NCBI GenBank assembly: GCA_905331475.1
Contig: CAJNYU010002520.1
Location: 1-64,000, forward strand
Length of the DNA stretch: 64,000 bases
Source: Rotaria socialis
Lineage: Eukaryota; Rotifera; Eurotatoria; Philodinida; Philodinidae
Reading direction: 5' to 3'
The notes beneath the pieces were generated by a model that had not been told where the DNA came from, did not search any database, and was given only the letters and a program-made list of their open reading frames with translations. Position 1 is the first letter of the stretch. Each line of letters starts with the position of its first letter. Position numbers and translations under genes: made by a program. Below are positions 10,101 through 22,340 of the stretch, in pieces.

Positions 10101-12811
10101 CAATCAAATGAGCCATCAGGTTCATACCAAGGAGTTGCCGGAGCTAATGTACTTTTTAAAGTATATGATGATGCTGGTAATTGTATCATTGATGCTATGT
10201 TTGATTTTATTATTGTCGAAGGTTCAGTACTATTAGAAATGACATGTATCCGCGGTTGAAAAGTGAATAATAAACTTTTTTTAACAGTAGTACTGTCAAC
10301 GCTAGATGCAGATATTGTTGCGGTTGAGAGCGGCATAGTGTTTTGTTCAGTAGTTATAATAGTAGAAGTACTTGAAGGTGTCATTAAAATCATTGATTCT
10401 AGAAATTCAACACTTTCTGTAAAATTTTCACTCTTTTTATTTTAATTCCAAGGAAAAATACTTACCTATCAGTGCGTCTTTTGTTATCGCCGTAGAAGTA
10501 GAAGTTGTCGTTGCAGCAGTAGTAGTAGTAGTTGTTGTTGTTGTTGTTGTAGTAGTAGTAGTAGTAGTACTAGTAGTACTAGTAGTACTAGTACTAGTAG
10601 TACTAGTAGTGGTAGTAGTACTAGTAGTAGTCGTTTTTGTTGTTGTAGTAGTAGTAGTAGTAGTAGTAGCAGTAGTTGATGTTATTTTTGTTGCCGACGT
10701 AAGTGCTTTTGGCCATGATCGTCGCGTATAACGCCAAGTAGAATTCCATTTTACTTCTGGCAATTCAGTTGTCGTTTGTAGAAATTTAGTCTCTGTGGTA
10801 TTTGATGTAGTGGTAGATGGAGATTTAAGAAACCATCCGTTTGGCCCATAAGCTAAATCGAACACCGTTAGATTACCATGCCGATATGTAAATGCACCAA
10901 CTGGCTTTACCGGTAGATCAGGTTCTAAAGAAAATAATTAGTCATTAGACAATATCATTATTATTTTATCTTCGATTAAGATTAGAATACAATACTCACT
11001 AGGATATGTATTTTGAATTAGTCGAGGTGTAGTAAGTATTGAAGGCACATGTGTCATAGCATCCTTGATTTGTGTTGTTGAATTTGGTGGATTATTGAAT
11101 GCTAAACGATTCCAACCATAATTAAATAATGATGAAGCTGGTGGCAATTTAATAGATATCGGTAAGGATGTTGTATCTGATGCAACACCAACTAGATGTC
11201 TTGGTCCGCAATGTAAATGAACTTCAGCATTAGGATGACTTCCTTGAATGAAAAGAAAATTTTCTTACTATTCAATAAGAAAGTAAACATGCGAACCTTC
11301 ATAAACAAGCCAAAATCCTCCACGTACAGTGGGTGTACGACTATAGAAATTGAGATATAATGTATTAGAATCACTTAAATAATTATGTCCTCCTTTTAAA
11401 TAAGTACATTGAGTACTTCGTTGTTCATCACTACTCTGTAAATAAAGTCCAGCAGCCACGCATTTTTCTAAAGATTACAAGAGAAAAAAATGTTTCAAAG
11501 AATATCGATACAGCTTTTTGTAATAAATTAAATACGAACGGTCATAAGGAATCAATTGAAAATTAATGACAGAAAGTAAAATACGATGTTGTAATTGTGT
11601 TGATAATTTACACCAACAATCATTACTTGATGTATAAGGATTGGGAAAATTTGGTGTTTTCAATGTACCCCAACGAGAAGTCACTGTTTGCGTTGAGCAT
11701 ATGTCATGAATAGAGATATCTATTAGAAACAAAAATCATCATCTGTAGAATTATAATACTGAACAACATTAAAACAACAGTAAATAATTGTTGAGAATCA
11801 ATTGTTTTTTTTTAATAGCACCATTTGAAAGAGAAGAAGACGAAAGTTCACTAAATTTCCTAAGGGCTTTTTCTAGGCTAGTTACACATTTGAAAGTGAA
11901 TTCTATAGTGTATATTATTTAACTGTCTACGGATCAAAAGATCACTAGTCTGAGAGCTAGTCACTATTATTCAATAATCTTTATAACATTTCAAACGCTA
12001 CTATATCCATTAAAACAAAAGTAAAAATATTCATTTTGCTATGAAAGCTGGAGTTCTCGCTTAAAATTCTAGCGCCATCTCCTTCTTTTTTTTTAATATC
12101 AAAATTCTGCTTTTCGAACAACTTGTCATTCAACGTTTTGTCAGTGTTTTTTATTCAAACTTTTCTCAAGCTACACCTTTTTATACGTCGCCGAACTGTT
12201 AGCTCTTTTGATCATATTAATTTGCATAGCTATGACCATTCAAAGGTCATAAATGAATGAACATGCTGAATACAATCTCTGATTATTTCTTGTCTAATTC
12301 ATATTTAAATAATAAATTTTCTACCTGATATACATTCAAAAAAAGCCATTGTATAATCGACTAATTCATTATGACAAGTTTTATTAGCACTGTTTAAACG
12401 TATTGGCTGCATATGTAATGTACAATTTTCTCGTCCTGAACAAGCCGATGTAAAACTCGTGTGAACTTTACAATCATCATGATTAGTATTATCACCGTAG
12501 ATCATTGAGAAATGTTTTTGTGTTAAACATTGCAATGGTAAACGAGATTTATTTTTGACAACAACATCAAATGCATCCAGCATACGAATTTTTTCATTTG
12601 TTCGACAATTAATTGTCATTAAACCAGCGTCTTGAGCATTATGACAATAAATAGCCGTTAAAGCATCTATTAAAAACAAAGAAAAATATTCATATGGAAA
12701 ATTTTATTTTTTGGATTTACTTGTCAACGGTACAGCAGGTGGATTTTGTGTCATTGATTTTTGAATAAAAAACATCCATAAAAAAAGAAATATTATTTTG
12801 AAATTCGTCAT
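7194..12811 (-). CDS. single-pass receptor with SUEL lectin, CUB and mucin-like regions
   Basis: Fifteen exons with agreeing phases give 1304 residues: 12811..12721, 12666..12325, 11719..11540, 11467..11297, 11242..11000, 10924..10466, 10416..9541, 9281..9186, 9128..9050, 8985..8795, 8731..8593, 8530..8409, 8348..8221, 8165..7866 and 7691..7194. Residues 1-21 are a signal peptide. Residues about 32-143 form a D-galactoside/L-rhamnose-binding (SUEL) lectin domain with the cysteine pattern through SGRENCTLH to the final FFEC. Residues 145-261 form a CUB domain (TLKTPNFPNPY, then GGFWLVYE). Two Thr-rich mucin-like stretches follow, then one membrane helix at about 822-843 with a basic stop (LRRRRR). 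The cytoplasmic tail of about 460 residues is unrecognised, with a Trp-rich segment near GEWAKIQDRQW. This suggests a glycan-binding cell-surface receptor or adhesion protein. The last nucleotides of exon 7 are ambiguous (9541 or 9547). Confidence 0.85.
9955..10013. repeat. trinucleotide tract coding for Thr (exon 7)
   Basis: A run of TAG/TGG/TTG-type triplets on the plus strand reads as ACT/ACC/ACA threonine codons in the minus-strand receptor. Mixed synonymous codons show that the Thr run is partly kept at protein level. The plus-strand poly-Val frame is a shadow. Confidence 0.7.
10510..10672. repeat. trinucleotide/minisatellite tract coding for Thr and Ser (exon 6)
   Basis: A dense run of GTA, GTT and ACTAGT-type triplets codes for a Thr/Ser-rich stalk in the minus-strand receptor. 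It includes a short higher-order repeat of TAGTAC units around 10565-10625. Such tracts vary in length between alleles. In the protein they would be a heavily O-glycosylated stalk. Confidence 0.7.
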
Positions 12812-15050
12812 TTATTTTGAATACTGTCTATTTATTCTTGTCGTACCAATAAACATAATATATATAACCTACGAATGATTAATTAGATCGATACGTAAAA
12901 CATAATGGATGAAATAAGCAATAATTGTATTTCTTTTGCAATCGTTGTGATGCTAATAACAATGATAGTAATAATAATAACAATAACAATAACAACTTGT
13001 TGCGTATCGTACCGTCTGTCAAGATAGACGCAATCTAATGACAATGTATGACTATATCTGTTTGATAGTATTTCTAGATCTACGATCGTAATTAGGTCAA
13101 AATTAATGAATTGACTTTTGTCTTTAGTTAAACATATATAATACGTACATATTTTCTTGAAACAAACTTTGATAGAAATGACGCGACGACGGCGACATGT
13201 TCAACAAAGCAACGAGACAAGTAAAAAGAACATGTCATACATAAAAATCACCATCAGTGTACAGATTAATCCTGTATGAAGAAGAGAACGAAAGCTCAGA
13301 TCTTTTCGTTCTTTTTGTTTTCTCTCTATCTTATTTATATATGATTTTTGTTTCTTTTATCATTCATATTCTTCTACTCATGATTAACGTCCGGGTAAAT
13401 AATCAGTCCGCAATGCACAAATGACAATAGATCATTATGCGTTTGCAGAAATAAAATATTGAAATTGATATCTAAAAGATATGTTGCGTGATTCTTCTTT
13501 ATTTTGATGTAATATTTTTCGATTTCACTTTTTTCAAATTTATAAAATCTGACATAATCTCTATCAAAGAATCCAACAATAGTATCAATATGAATATAAT
13601 AATAGAAATTCCGTATCCCGATTGTGTTGTCTAGACATACAATTCAAGGTAAAACAAAGTTTAGCGAGAACAATTTTTGAAGAACAAGCACGTGCATCTA
13701 AAATTAAAGTGTAAAAATTCAATCATTGACGACGTGTACCTTTTGTTGCATCTAAACAATAGCTGATCAGTTAAATAATGAGATCGATAATGATATCCTT
13801 TCATCACATAGAATAACACGAAATGATTAAATTTTAAACAAATGATCATCGAAATCGTTTGAAGTTATGATGAAATAACTCCAAAAATTACCTACAAAAT
13901 ATGTTTATTTCAATAGTTTGAGTATAATCTTATTATATAAAAAGATTCAATAGTCATCGACATGGATTTATCGTAAGAGAATTATTGTGAATTTGTGACA
14001 TAATAGTATCAATGATAGATAAAGACGATAATATACGAATCAAGACTAATATGCAACTGTTCGAATGAATGGAAAAAACATAAGCGTAACCTCGTTATCG
14101 ATTGAAAGAATATTATAAAGAAATATGATACCAATCGATAAATAATAATATTAGCTATCGGAAGATCAAACATGAAATAGGATTATCTATTATTCAATAA
14201 TGACAAATAGATATTCTATGTTGTGTGTGTGTGTGAAAAAAAGACAGTAATAGATTAAATACATGCGAAGAGAGCTCAAAATTTTGTCTTTGATAAATGA
14301 CTTGGCTTTGTATGGAGCATATTTTTTCCTTGCTATGATGTTTCAGAAGTTCGGCTCTCACCTATTTCCAAGGGGGAAACGGCAGACTTTTGAACTTTTG
14401 GACTTGAAGTTATTTGAGGTTACCTTAAGCTACTTGTTCCTACTTTGGGCTACTTGGGTGGTACTTTGAGCGATTTCAAGTAGCCTACTTTTCTACTTCA
14501 AGTCCGTCGTTTCCCCCTTGCCTATTCCACAAAAAATACTGCTTTTAGAAAATTCATAATTTTTGTTGTATTTCATGTATATAAATTCTTTCTAACAGAC
14601 GACTGAAAATTTTATCGTAGACATTGAACTACAGTTTTAATATAACCTCAAAGATTCATTCAGTTTGAATGCATTTAGTCAAAGATCAATTTTTAATGAT
14701 AGAAGACGAGGATTAGAGTAAAAGTAAATATTGAATGAATCACTCGTCATGTTTCTTGCTTCACTTTAACACATATAGATGCATCCCCATATAATCCGAA
14801 TATGTTCTAATTTTTGAATCGAATTTACCCCCTCACCACACCCGCACTCAGCAGCAACACCGAGACCGTTAAATCATATTTATTTCATACGTGAGTATTG
14901 AGTATAACAATGAAGATAAAGCAAATAGTGTAAGGAGAAAAAAACGAAGTTGAGCAAAATGTATTTATGCATTCGATGAAAATATTGATGATCATTCACA
15001 GTTGCACAATAGTCACTACCGTTGAGAGTTTTTATATACGATTATTAACA
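12812..15050. other. intergenic spacer
   Basis: AT-rich DNA between the receptor's 5' end and the 3' end of the first SNG1-like gene. It holds a short (GT)n tract near 14222 and the hAT-type MITE at 14369..14520. I see no coding sequence. Confidence 0.4.
14369..14520. mobile_element. hAT-type MITE with near-perfect 8-bp target duplication
   Basis: The left end CAAGGGGGAAACG matches the inverted right end over 13 bases, and weaker pairing continues inward. The flanks are CCTATTTC (14361-14368) and CCTATTCC (14521-14528), an 8-bp duplication with one mismatch. Eight-base duplications and ends of the CAGGGG/CAAGGG type are typical of hAT transposons. The 152-bp copy has no coding capacity and must move with a transposase from elsewhere. 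Confidence 0.75.
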
Positions 15051-16924
15051 CTAACGTGCCCATGCTTTATTGATAGTTTTTTTTTTCTTGAAGATTTCTT
15101 CGTGTTTATTCTTAGTGATTAGTTTTTGTTGTTTATGCATACGGATCGCGCTAGTGATAATTGTCAACAGAATGCAAATAGTACAGTAAACAATCAATGT
15201 GCCCACATCAACGCCAAATCTAGTATGTGAGCCAAAAAGTAGATGACGGCCAGCACTCAAACAATGAAAGAGAGGTAAACCATAGCCAATACGATAGAAT
15301 GTATATTGAAGTTCAATAGCCAAACTTGAACCTGCTGTTGAGAAATTAAGAATAAGAAACAGTATCAATACAATATGAGCCATTACTCCCAAATTAAGAC
15401 TGAAAAGAGCTATTATAGATACGCATGTGTAGGCGGCAAGCCAATTGAATAGCCAAAATCTAATGAATGGTATTGCGTCGGTGAAGTTGCCGAACCAGAG
15501 AACGCATAAACTGTAGATTAGTGAAATAATGAGACTATTAAAGATAGCGCTTAAAATGCGTATTATGGCAATATCGATGAGTTTTATTTTTTTAACCAGC
15601 GGGGTCGTGATGCGTATGTTTACTGTTACAAGAGCGGTCATAATTAGCCATAGAAATAGATAGCCAAGACCAGTAGCGAGTGATCTAGCATAGGAAGATG
15701 CTGGATGCAAATTCACATTGGTGAAACCGATAGGCGACGAGATAATTTGAGACAGTGACACAGCCATCATAACAGTGTTGAATGTTGCATTTGAATAGGA
15801 ATCAATACGAGCTTGTATGTAGGCAGCATAGTTAGCGCTAGCAGTAGCGATAGCTATTTGAATGGGAGGTAAAGTGAACCCATCGACAGTATTTGGATTG
15901 CGACCTTCGTCATAAACAATGTTTACTGCTGATGAAGGTATGTAGGAGATCGAGTTGTATGAATATCCGTACAAAATCGATTCAATGATCTGATTAACAC
16001 GAGCAGTAATATTTGAATGCATATAAACAACCGCCCAAGCCTTTCCATTCTCAACTTTATCGGCGAAACCTGATGGAAATTCGGAAGGTTGTTTGAAAAT
16101 CCAATTAAGTGTTAAGTTACCAGGTGGAGTTTGATGGAAGGCAGTGAGAAAGTAGCTACCTGCAGTATCATGATCCAAATCGATAACATATACATCAAGT
16201 GAACGCGTGCGACTATAAGGATCCTGTGATAAAGATGCAAATGAACCTCAATGAAACGGTTCAAATCAGAAGAAGAACATTTGATATAGGTATAAATACT
16301 CATCGTTTTACTGCTCAAGCTACTTTCTTTTAGATCTTAATACTGTTAATCAATTTGGTGCGCTAAGATCGCATGTTTTCTATGACGCGATTATGTCTTT
16401 CGATCAGTTTACCATCAGTATTTTTATTTCTAACAACGCTCAAATGAGAAGACTCAAATTTCTGTACATGGAATGTACTGTTGTCTAGTTAAAGATGCAA
16501 CATAACGTAATGATCATGTTCAATAGCTCCAGTTGAATACAATTCGCATTTTAAGGAATTTGCTCTTGATTTGAAACGAAGTTTTCCTTTCTCTTGGAAA
16601 ATATTATCTTCTATCCATAATCTATTTCATAGCGAAGAAACTTTAATTGTGCCACATTTAATTTATGAAATATGATTTGAAGAAAACGAATAAATTGCAT
16701 CTCTAGCGGGACAATATCGGATATATTAAATATTAAAGTATACTAGACAAACCACGTACGCTGCCGCTGCCAAGATAAATTATTGCAATGAGAAAAGTGA
16801 CGATCCAGACGATGATACAGACACGAATCGTATGGATGAAAAGAGTTCGCCGTACTACATTCATACCGGCACCGCTAGACCACAGATGTGGTAGTGATGA
16901 CTGACTTTGGCCAGCAACAAACAT
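15051..16924 (-). CDS. SNG1/DUF3533-like multi-pass membrane protein, copy A
   Basis: Two exons, 16924..16760 and 16223..15051, join in phase 0 to give 445 residues. One membrane helix near the N-terminus is followed by a large extracytoplasmic region (VYVIDLDHDTAG, then TPPGNLTL, and EGRNPNTVDGFTLPP). A C-terminal set of about five to six helices ends with FYRIGYGLPLFHCLSAGRH. This layout and the RYGYA/P-F-Y and GRHLLFGSH motifs resemble the fungal SNG1/DUF3533 family, linked in yeast to nitrosoguanidine resistance. The family call is from memory of motifs and should be checked by profile search. The start is the first ATG in frame; an upstream extension has no ATG. It is head-to-head with copy B, with about 200 bases between starts. 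The family is mainly fungal and bacterial, so horizontal gain is likely. Confidence 0.75.
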
Positions 16925-17126
16925 TGAAGGTATTTTTTCCCTATGGATAACGATAAATATAAATATAAATGAAAATGAATCTATCGAAGTCGTCGTCAAT
17001 AATTGTGTTTATATCGATTCTTATCGGTATGTACATGTGAGCCGGGTATATCGAAGCGTGACTTGTTGATTGCGTCTCACTATTTGTGCCTGTCTATATA
17101 TGAATCTCATTATTTACTTTTTATTC
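16925..17126. promoter_or_regulatory. shared divergent promoter region
   Basis: Only about 200 bases separate the start codons of the two head-to-head SNG1-like genes, so both promoters must lie here or overlap the 5' ends. No specific motif was identified. Confidence 0.4.
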
Positions 17127-20100
17127 ATGCTAAAACGTCAACAATTGACTCGTACGCGCGCTCACATCTCGACGTTGAATTCGACAGAGAATTTCGACTT
17201 TGTTCACGTGTGGTCATCGCGAAAAGATATTAAAAAGCTACGTGTTGCTTTTGTATACCAATGGCTTATTGGATATGTTCCACTTTGGTTACTCATATTT
17301 GTAATGTGTGCGTTTTATCTAGGTGCTGGACATAATCCGAGCAGATACACAGGCAACATCGATGTTGACGTGGTTGACTTCGATGGTCAACAAGCAGGTA
17401 GCTTTTTTCTTGATGCTTTTCGCACAACACCACCTGGAAATTTGACTTTACACTGGCGATACAAGTATCCTGATGATTATGGTAATAGTGTTCGTCAAAC
17501 TCAGCAAGCTGTCGAGGATGGACAAGTTTGGGCCATTGTCGTACTTCTACCAAACACAACATCAATTATTAATAAATCTGTACTCGCTCTTATCAATTCG
17601 ACAACATTAGTTACCTATCCATTTGTTAACACGCTGCCAGTGCTTGTTACCTATGAAGAAGGACGAAATTCGTTTACTCAAAATAGTTTTGTATTACCAC
17701 CTATTCGTGCAGCTATTGCAGTAGCGAGCAATCGATATACTAACACACTACGTGCATCAATTATTTCCAATTTATCTTTAACGTCTAACTCAAATACTAA
17801 TCGAACATTGCAATTACAGAATACGCTACGTCTTCAATCTCTTCTTGCCAATCCATTTGTTGCAGAATACAATAATCTTCATCCCGCTCTTCCTTTCATG
17901 GGTCCGTTTGATTCTAATATTCTTTAAACTAGAAAAAATTCTAAACGTGTACTCTCAGTAGAAATAATATATTAGTATATTTCTTAGCTATGAAAGAACA
18001 TAGATAAGCATCGTTCTATTGCATATCTAATATGATTTGTTTTGTTTGATTTAGGTCAATTCGCTACAACAATCGGCTACATTTATTTCTTTTTAGTGAC
18101 AACGATTATGGTTGGCTCGGTCATTGGTGGCTTAAAACCTTTCAGTAAGATTTATCGTTTTCTCATTATTTACTAGGTGTTTTTTTATCTGAAAAGAGAC
18201 ATTTACGTTTTGAGAAAATCGATCCTATCATTTATATTGATATCGATTGGATAAAAATCTTAGCTTTAGTCAATATTGCCAAATTACGCCTGAAGATTAA
18301 CTGGTCTGATCTGTAAAAAGAAGAATCTCTAGATGAAAAATGATTCAGGGAGGCAAATTTTAAATCAACTTAGTGAATATATACTATTATTTATGGCAAA
18401 CAGATAGATAGATAGTTAATTGATATAAGTATACAATTTTATAGTGACTTCACTAATCTTTAGCTAATATTGTCATCGTATATTTTCAATGAAGTTACAT
18501 GCTTCTATGAGCATCACTTTTTCACTCAAGATTATGTAATTGTCTGCAATTATTTGATTTGTATTTTCAGTAACTTTATAAAAATGAGAACTACGATTTG
18601 CCTAGAAAGATATTATTTGAATATAAATGTGTAAATTTTACGAGGAAGGAGTGCTTTCGCAAAATATAAAATGAATATATTTATGAAAGTCTAGTAAAAC
18701 TGCTATAATATTGTAGGAATTTGATGCATTGGGGTTATTTTTGGTTTCGATTATAGAGCTACATTTCTGTAAAAGTTGTAAGCTTTGCCATAAATAACAA
18801 AATGTAAATAGGATAATTTTAAGTTTTGTGGAACTCACATATATTTTCGAAGAAAATAGCGAGTGTAAGTTGAATTGTTAGGTTTCTGCGGCTCCCCTGT
18901 ATGCACTAATTAGAAATCATTATAATTAGGATTTAATCTCGAATTAATCATCAAAATCTGTCGTTTTTATTATAATAGTCCATAGTTACGACAGTACTAT
19001 ATATTTTTATTATTACAGACGTTAGCAACTAGTTTATGCTACTATTACACTCGTTACTTCTACCACGTACAATAAACAGATGAAGATTTTCATCTTTTTT
19101 TTCTCACACAAATACCTAATTCTAGAGCTTGAATCCACTTTAGTGTATTTACAATTAGCAACTTTTCTATCCACTGGGAGGCTTTTATCAAATTTTCGGT
19201 TATGAGAAAATGTATCAATTTCTCACCTAGTAATACGAAAAAATATAAATTTTTCAACAATATTTATAACTATATCCTAAATACTGTTTAAACTATTATC
19301 ATTCAGAATATTTCTCAATGAAACCACTAAACACTTCATTGATCAGTATCTAACTGACCGAAATATGTGAGTTCCACATTTTAGCCCTAACGGAGCTGCG
19401 CTAAAAAGCTTTTTCAATTATCTTCCAGAGTATGACATACATCTAGTTTTGCTTTCCGTTTAACATATATTTTCTATCTCATGATAAAATTAAGAAAAAA
19501 AAAACGGACGTAGTATTTGAAGTTTACCGTGTGAAAATTGACTGATTTGCTGAAAAGTACGTTATAATATCATTGATCATATGTTTAAGCAAGAGAAATC
19601 TGTACTCATTGAAGTATAACACGTACTTCCTACTAAATTGAAAGAAAGATTTACCTGTTCACCATTCTTGAAAAGCTCCCTCACGAATATAGTATATTTG
19701 TTTTCTGAAAATAACAATTGTAATATGATACTTGTGTTTTTACTAGTGGGTAAAATTCATTACATCGATATAATCTTATATCGTGCCTTCAATGGTATAT
19801 TTCAATCGCTAATGGTTTCTTTAATCTATTCTCTTGTTGTTCTTTGGCTATTCCACATCACATCGGGTCGTCAGTTTATGCGATATTGGATGTTCAATTG
19901 GTTATGTACTACCTTATTGACTGTCATGGTCGCTTTTTTTCTAACAAATTTTGGCGTATTTTCCAATCTTTTTCTTGTGGCTATTGTTATTATTATGGTG
20001 TCAGCTGCTACCATTCAAATATCACTTGAGCTTTCACCACGATTCTTTCGCTATGGATACGCAACACCATTGTATCAGGCAATGAATGGTGGTCGGCATC

Positions 20101-20267
20101 TTCTGTTTAATTCACATTCTCGTTTCGGAATCAATGTTGGAGTTTTAGTTATTTATCTTGGTGTGTTGATTATATTGACCATGTTGACTGTTATATTCTG
20201 GGTTAAAAGACAGCAACGAAATATACAAAAAGAAAAGAATACGAATAATACTATGCATAAAAAGTAA
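17127..20267 (+). CDS. SNG1/DUF3533-like multi-pass membrane protein, copy B
   Basis: Three exons, 17127..17901, 18055..18144 and 19747..20267, join in phase 1 at both junctions to give 461 residues. The protein aligns with copy A along its length: VDVVDFDGQQAGSFFLDAF, TPPGNLTLHW, EGRNSFTQNSFVLPP, NLHPA, YGYATPLYQAMNGGRHLLF and GINVGVL. Membrane helices are placed the same way: one near the N-terminus and several at the C-terminus after the NLHPA region. The two introns do not coincide with the one intron of copy A, and copy A's site is uninterrupted here. Intron 2 is long (about 1.6 kb) and contains a small transposon. Another in-frame ATG at 17100 would add nine residues. A foreign origin followed by intron gain is a reasonable inference. 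Confidence 0.75.
18827..19378. mobile_element. short-TIR DNA element inside an intron
   Basis: The ends TGTGGAACTCACATAT at 18827 and its exact inverse ending at 19378 bound a 552-bp segment inside intron 2 of SNG1-like copy B. It has no transposase frame. The flanks are T-rich, so a target duplication cannot be told from chance, and the superfamily stays open. Its presence explains part of the unusual length of this intron. Confidence 0.6.
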
Positions 20268-22340
20268 TCAAACTATTCGCATGTGAATGCTGGGCTATCT
20301 GAATATTATTTGCTGTACATTTCATTTTCGGACATATTCTCTTGCATCAGTTTCAATTATTGAGGCATTCGTTAAATACGATTTGTCTAGTCAATCGTAA
20401 TTGTTTGAGACTAGATAACCTAAAAAACTATGAATCCATGCTTATAACCATTGCCTTTTCGAGTTAGGCACAGTTTTGATGATTTTCGATCGAATGATTC
20501 TTCAGTGAGAATTGATCAAGAAACGTATTTTTCATCACTCGGCTTTTAACTTCCAATCGTAGATCAAATAAGTTCGGTTTTTTTGACATAAATCATATTG
20601 TTATCAAGATTTATCTCCGAAAAATACCAAGTATTGATAAAAAATGCGTCGCCCATAATACAGGTTATTCATACTATGCGATTCGTAGAAAACCCAATAG
20701 TCTTCTGCGTATTGTATGAGTTGCAAAAAAAGACTAAAATGATTGTTAGTGTTAATACCGTACCATAAGAATATTTTCGTATGCGTTTAGACATCAATCA
20801 ATGTTGTTTTTAAAAAAGAGAAAATTTAAATAATGGAAAAAAATTGTATTGTGTATCTTTTGCTCCTTTCATTTAATTTTCCATAATATTTACTTTTGTT
20901 GAGAAATAACAGACACTATCGAGTACATGAGACAGGAGCAGAAGAAGAAAAATCATAAAACAATGGCTCTTGATATACAATAAAAATCTCGTCTTTTTTT
21001 CTAATTTTTGTGATTGAAGAAAGAACGAGAAAAGAAAAGATTAAAAATTTGTTCAAACAACGGCACGCGATGCTTTACCCATTTTTTTTTCTATCGATCA
21101 GTTTACGGCATAGCAATGCAAATAGAGCAGATTAACTAAAACTTCGTTTATGCACTAGATCAACATCAGCATTTTGCTATACGCTTAAAATCGCTGCAAA
21201 TATTAAATGAAATTAACAGGATTCCTTTTCTTATCGTCAATAAACAAGAAGAAACTTGTGATATTCGTCAACACATGCGTACATAATTATATACCTTACA
21301 CAAGAAGTCATAAAAGAATGCGTAGCATTGTTTTGTAATTGGAAGACAAATGACTCGGTGAGGTATATAAAACTGTGTTTCGTAACTATAGAAAATCTTG
21401 ATATTTCTTAATAGAAATATTTTGATAATTGCAAATTTGTTTTTGCCGCTCAACTTATTATAATCCTGAGTGTAATTGTCATATTATTTTTTATTTTTCT
21501 TAGAAGTTTTTCGTCTCTTCATAACATTAGAAAAGTTTCATTTCGAATGATTCGATATAAGATGCTCTAGTCATTATACAGAGATAAAATCGACTACGAG
21601 ATCAAACTATAACCCGATACCATTATAAATATCACAGCGATCATTCGTAATACATTGGTTGATTCCTCATAGTCGAATTTTTCTCTAGAGTGAGAAAATA
21701 ATTTCACAACCAAATAATTTCAAAGGCGTAAGAATATTCTTTCACGCCAGATGACGTACATCAGTAATCGATAATGCGATAACCTAGATTTAATCATGTC
21801 CTAAGCAAACGACATTATCATTCTTCCTGAGTGACTTGCTAAATATTTGAAGACATTTGATCTTTATACTGTCGATAATATATCGATGGCCAAAAACATC
21901 TTTTGAAACTTGTACGCGCACGCACATATAGAAAAAGAAAATAATGATTATTATTGCAAAATAGTAAGTGTACTACACTCCTCAATCCGTGTGCATATTG
22001 ATCACGGTTTCTTTTTGTTTCTCGTCACTCGAGAAAGAAAGGAAGAAAACATAAACGCATACCTCGCATAACGAGTAAAGCCGCCAAATCTAACTACAAT
22101 TTTATTGCGAATATAAGAGATTTATTCTCCTATCGTTACAAACAAAAGAAAAACATAATAAAAAAATTTAATCCTTTTCATGTTTAGCAAAACAGAAAAT
22201 GTTCATAGAAATATTGTCAAAGTAACTTGCATGATGTTATTTTTTTACTCATTTGCATCGTTTTTCAAAGGCGTATTATTTTTCTCGAATAAAATCAACA
22301 ATTAGAGACATTGTCACATTTCTATTTAGATATTAAAGTA
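20268..22340. other. intergenic spacer
   Basis: AT-rich non-coding DNA between the SNG1-like gene and the ankyrin gene. No long inverted repeats or convincing coding stretches were seen. A T-rich tract ending in CTATTTAG lies just upstream of the ankyrin ATG and could be a trans-splice acceptor. Confidence 0.35.

Noticed and set aside
9924-10445. Plus-strand Val-rich open frames
   Set aside because: They are antisense shadows of the Thr codon runs of the minus-strand receptor.
16112-16318. Second minus-strand frame next to SNG1-like copy A
   Set aside because: It overlaps exon 2 in another frame and the intron; it has no motif.
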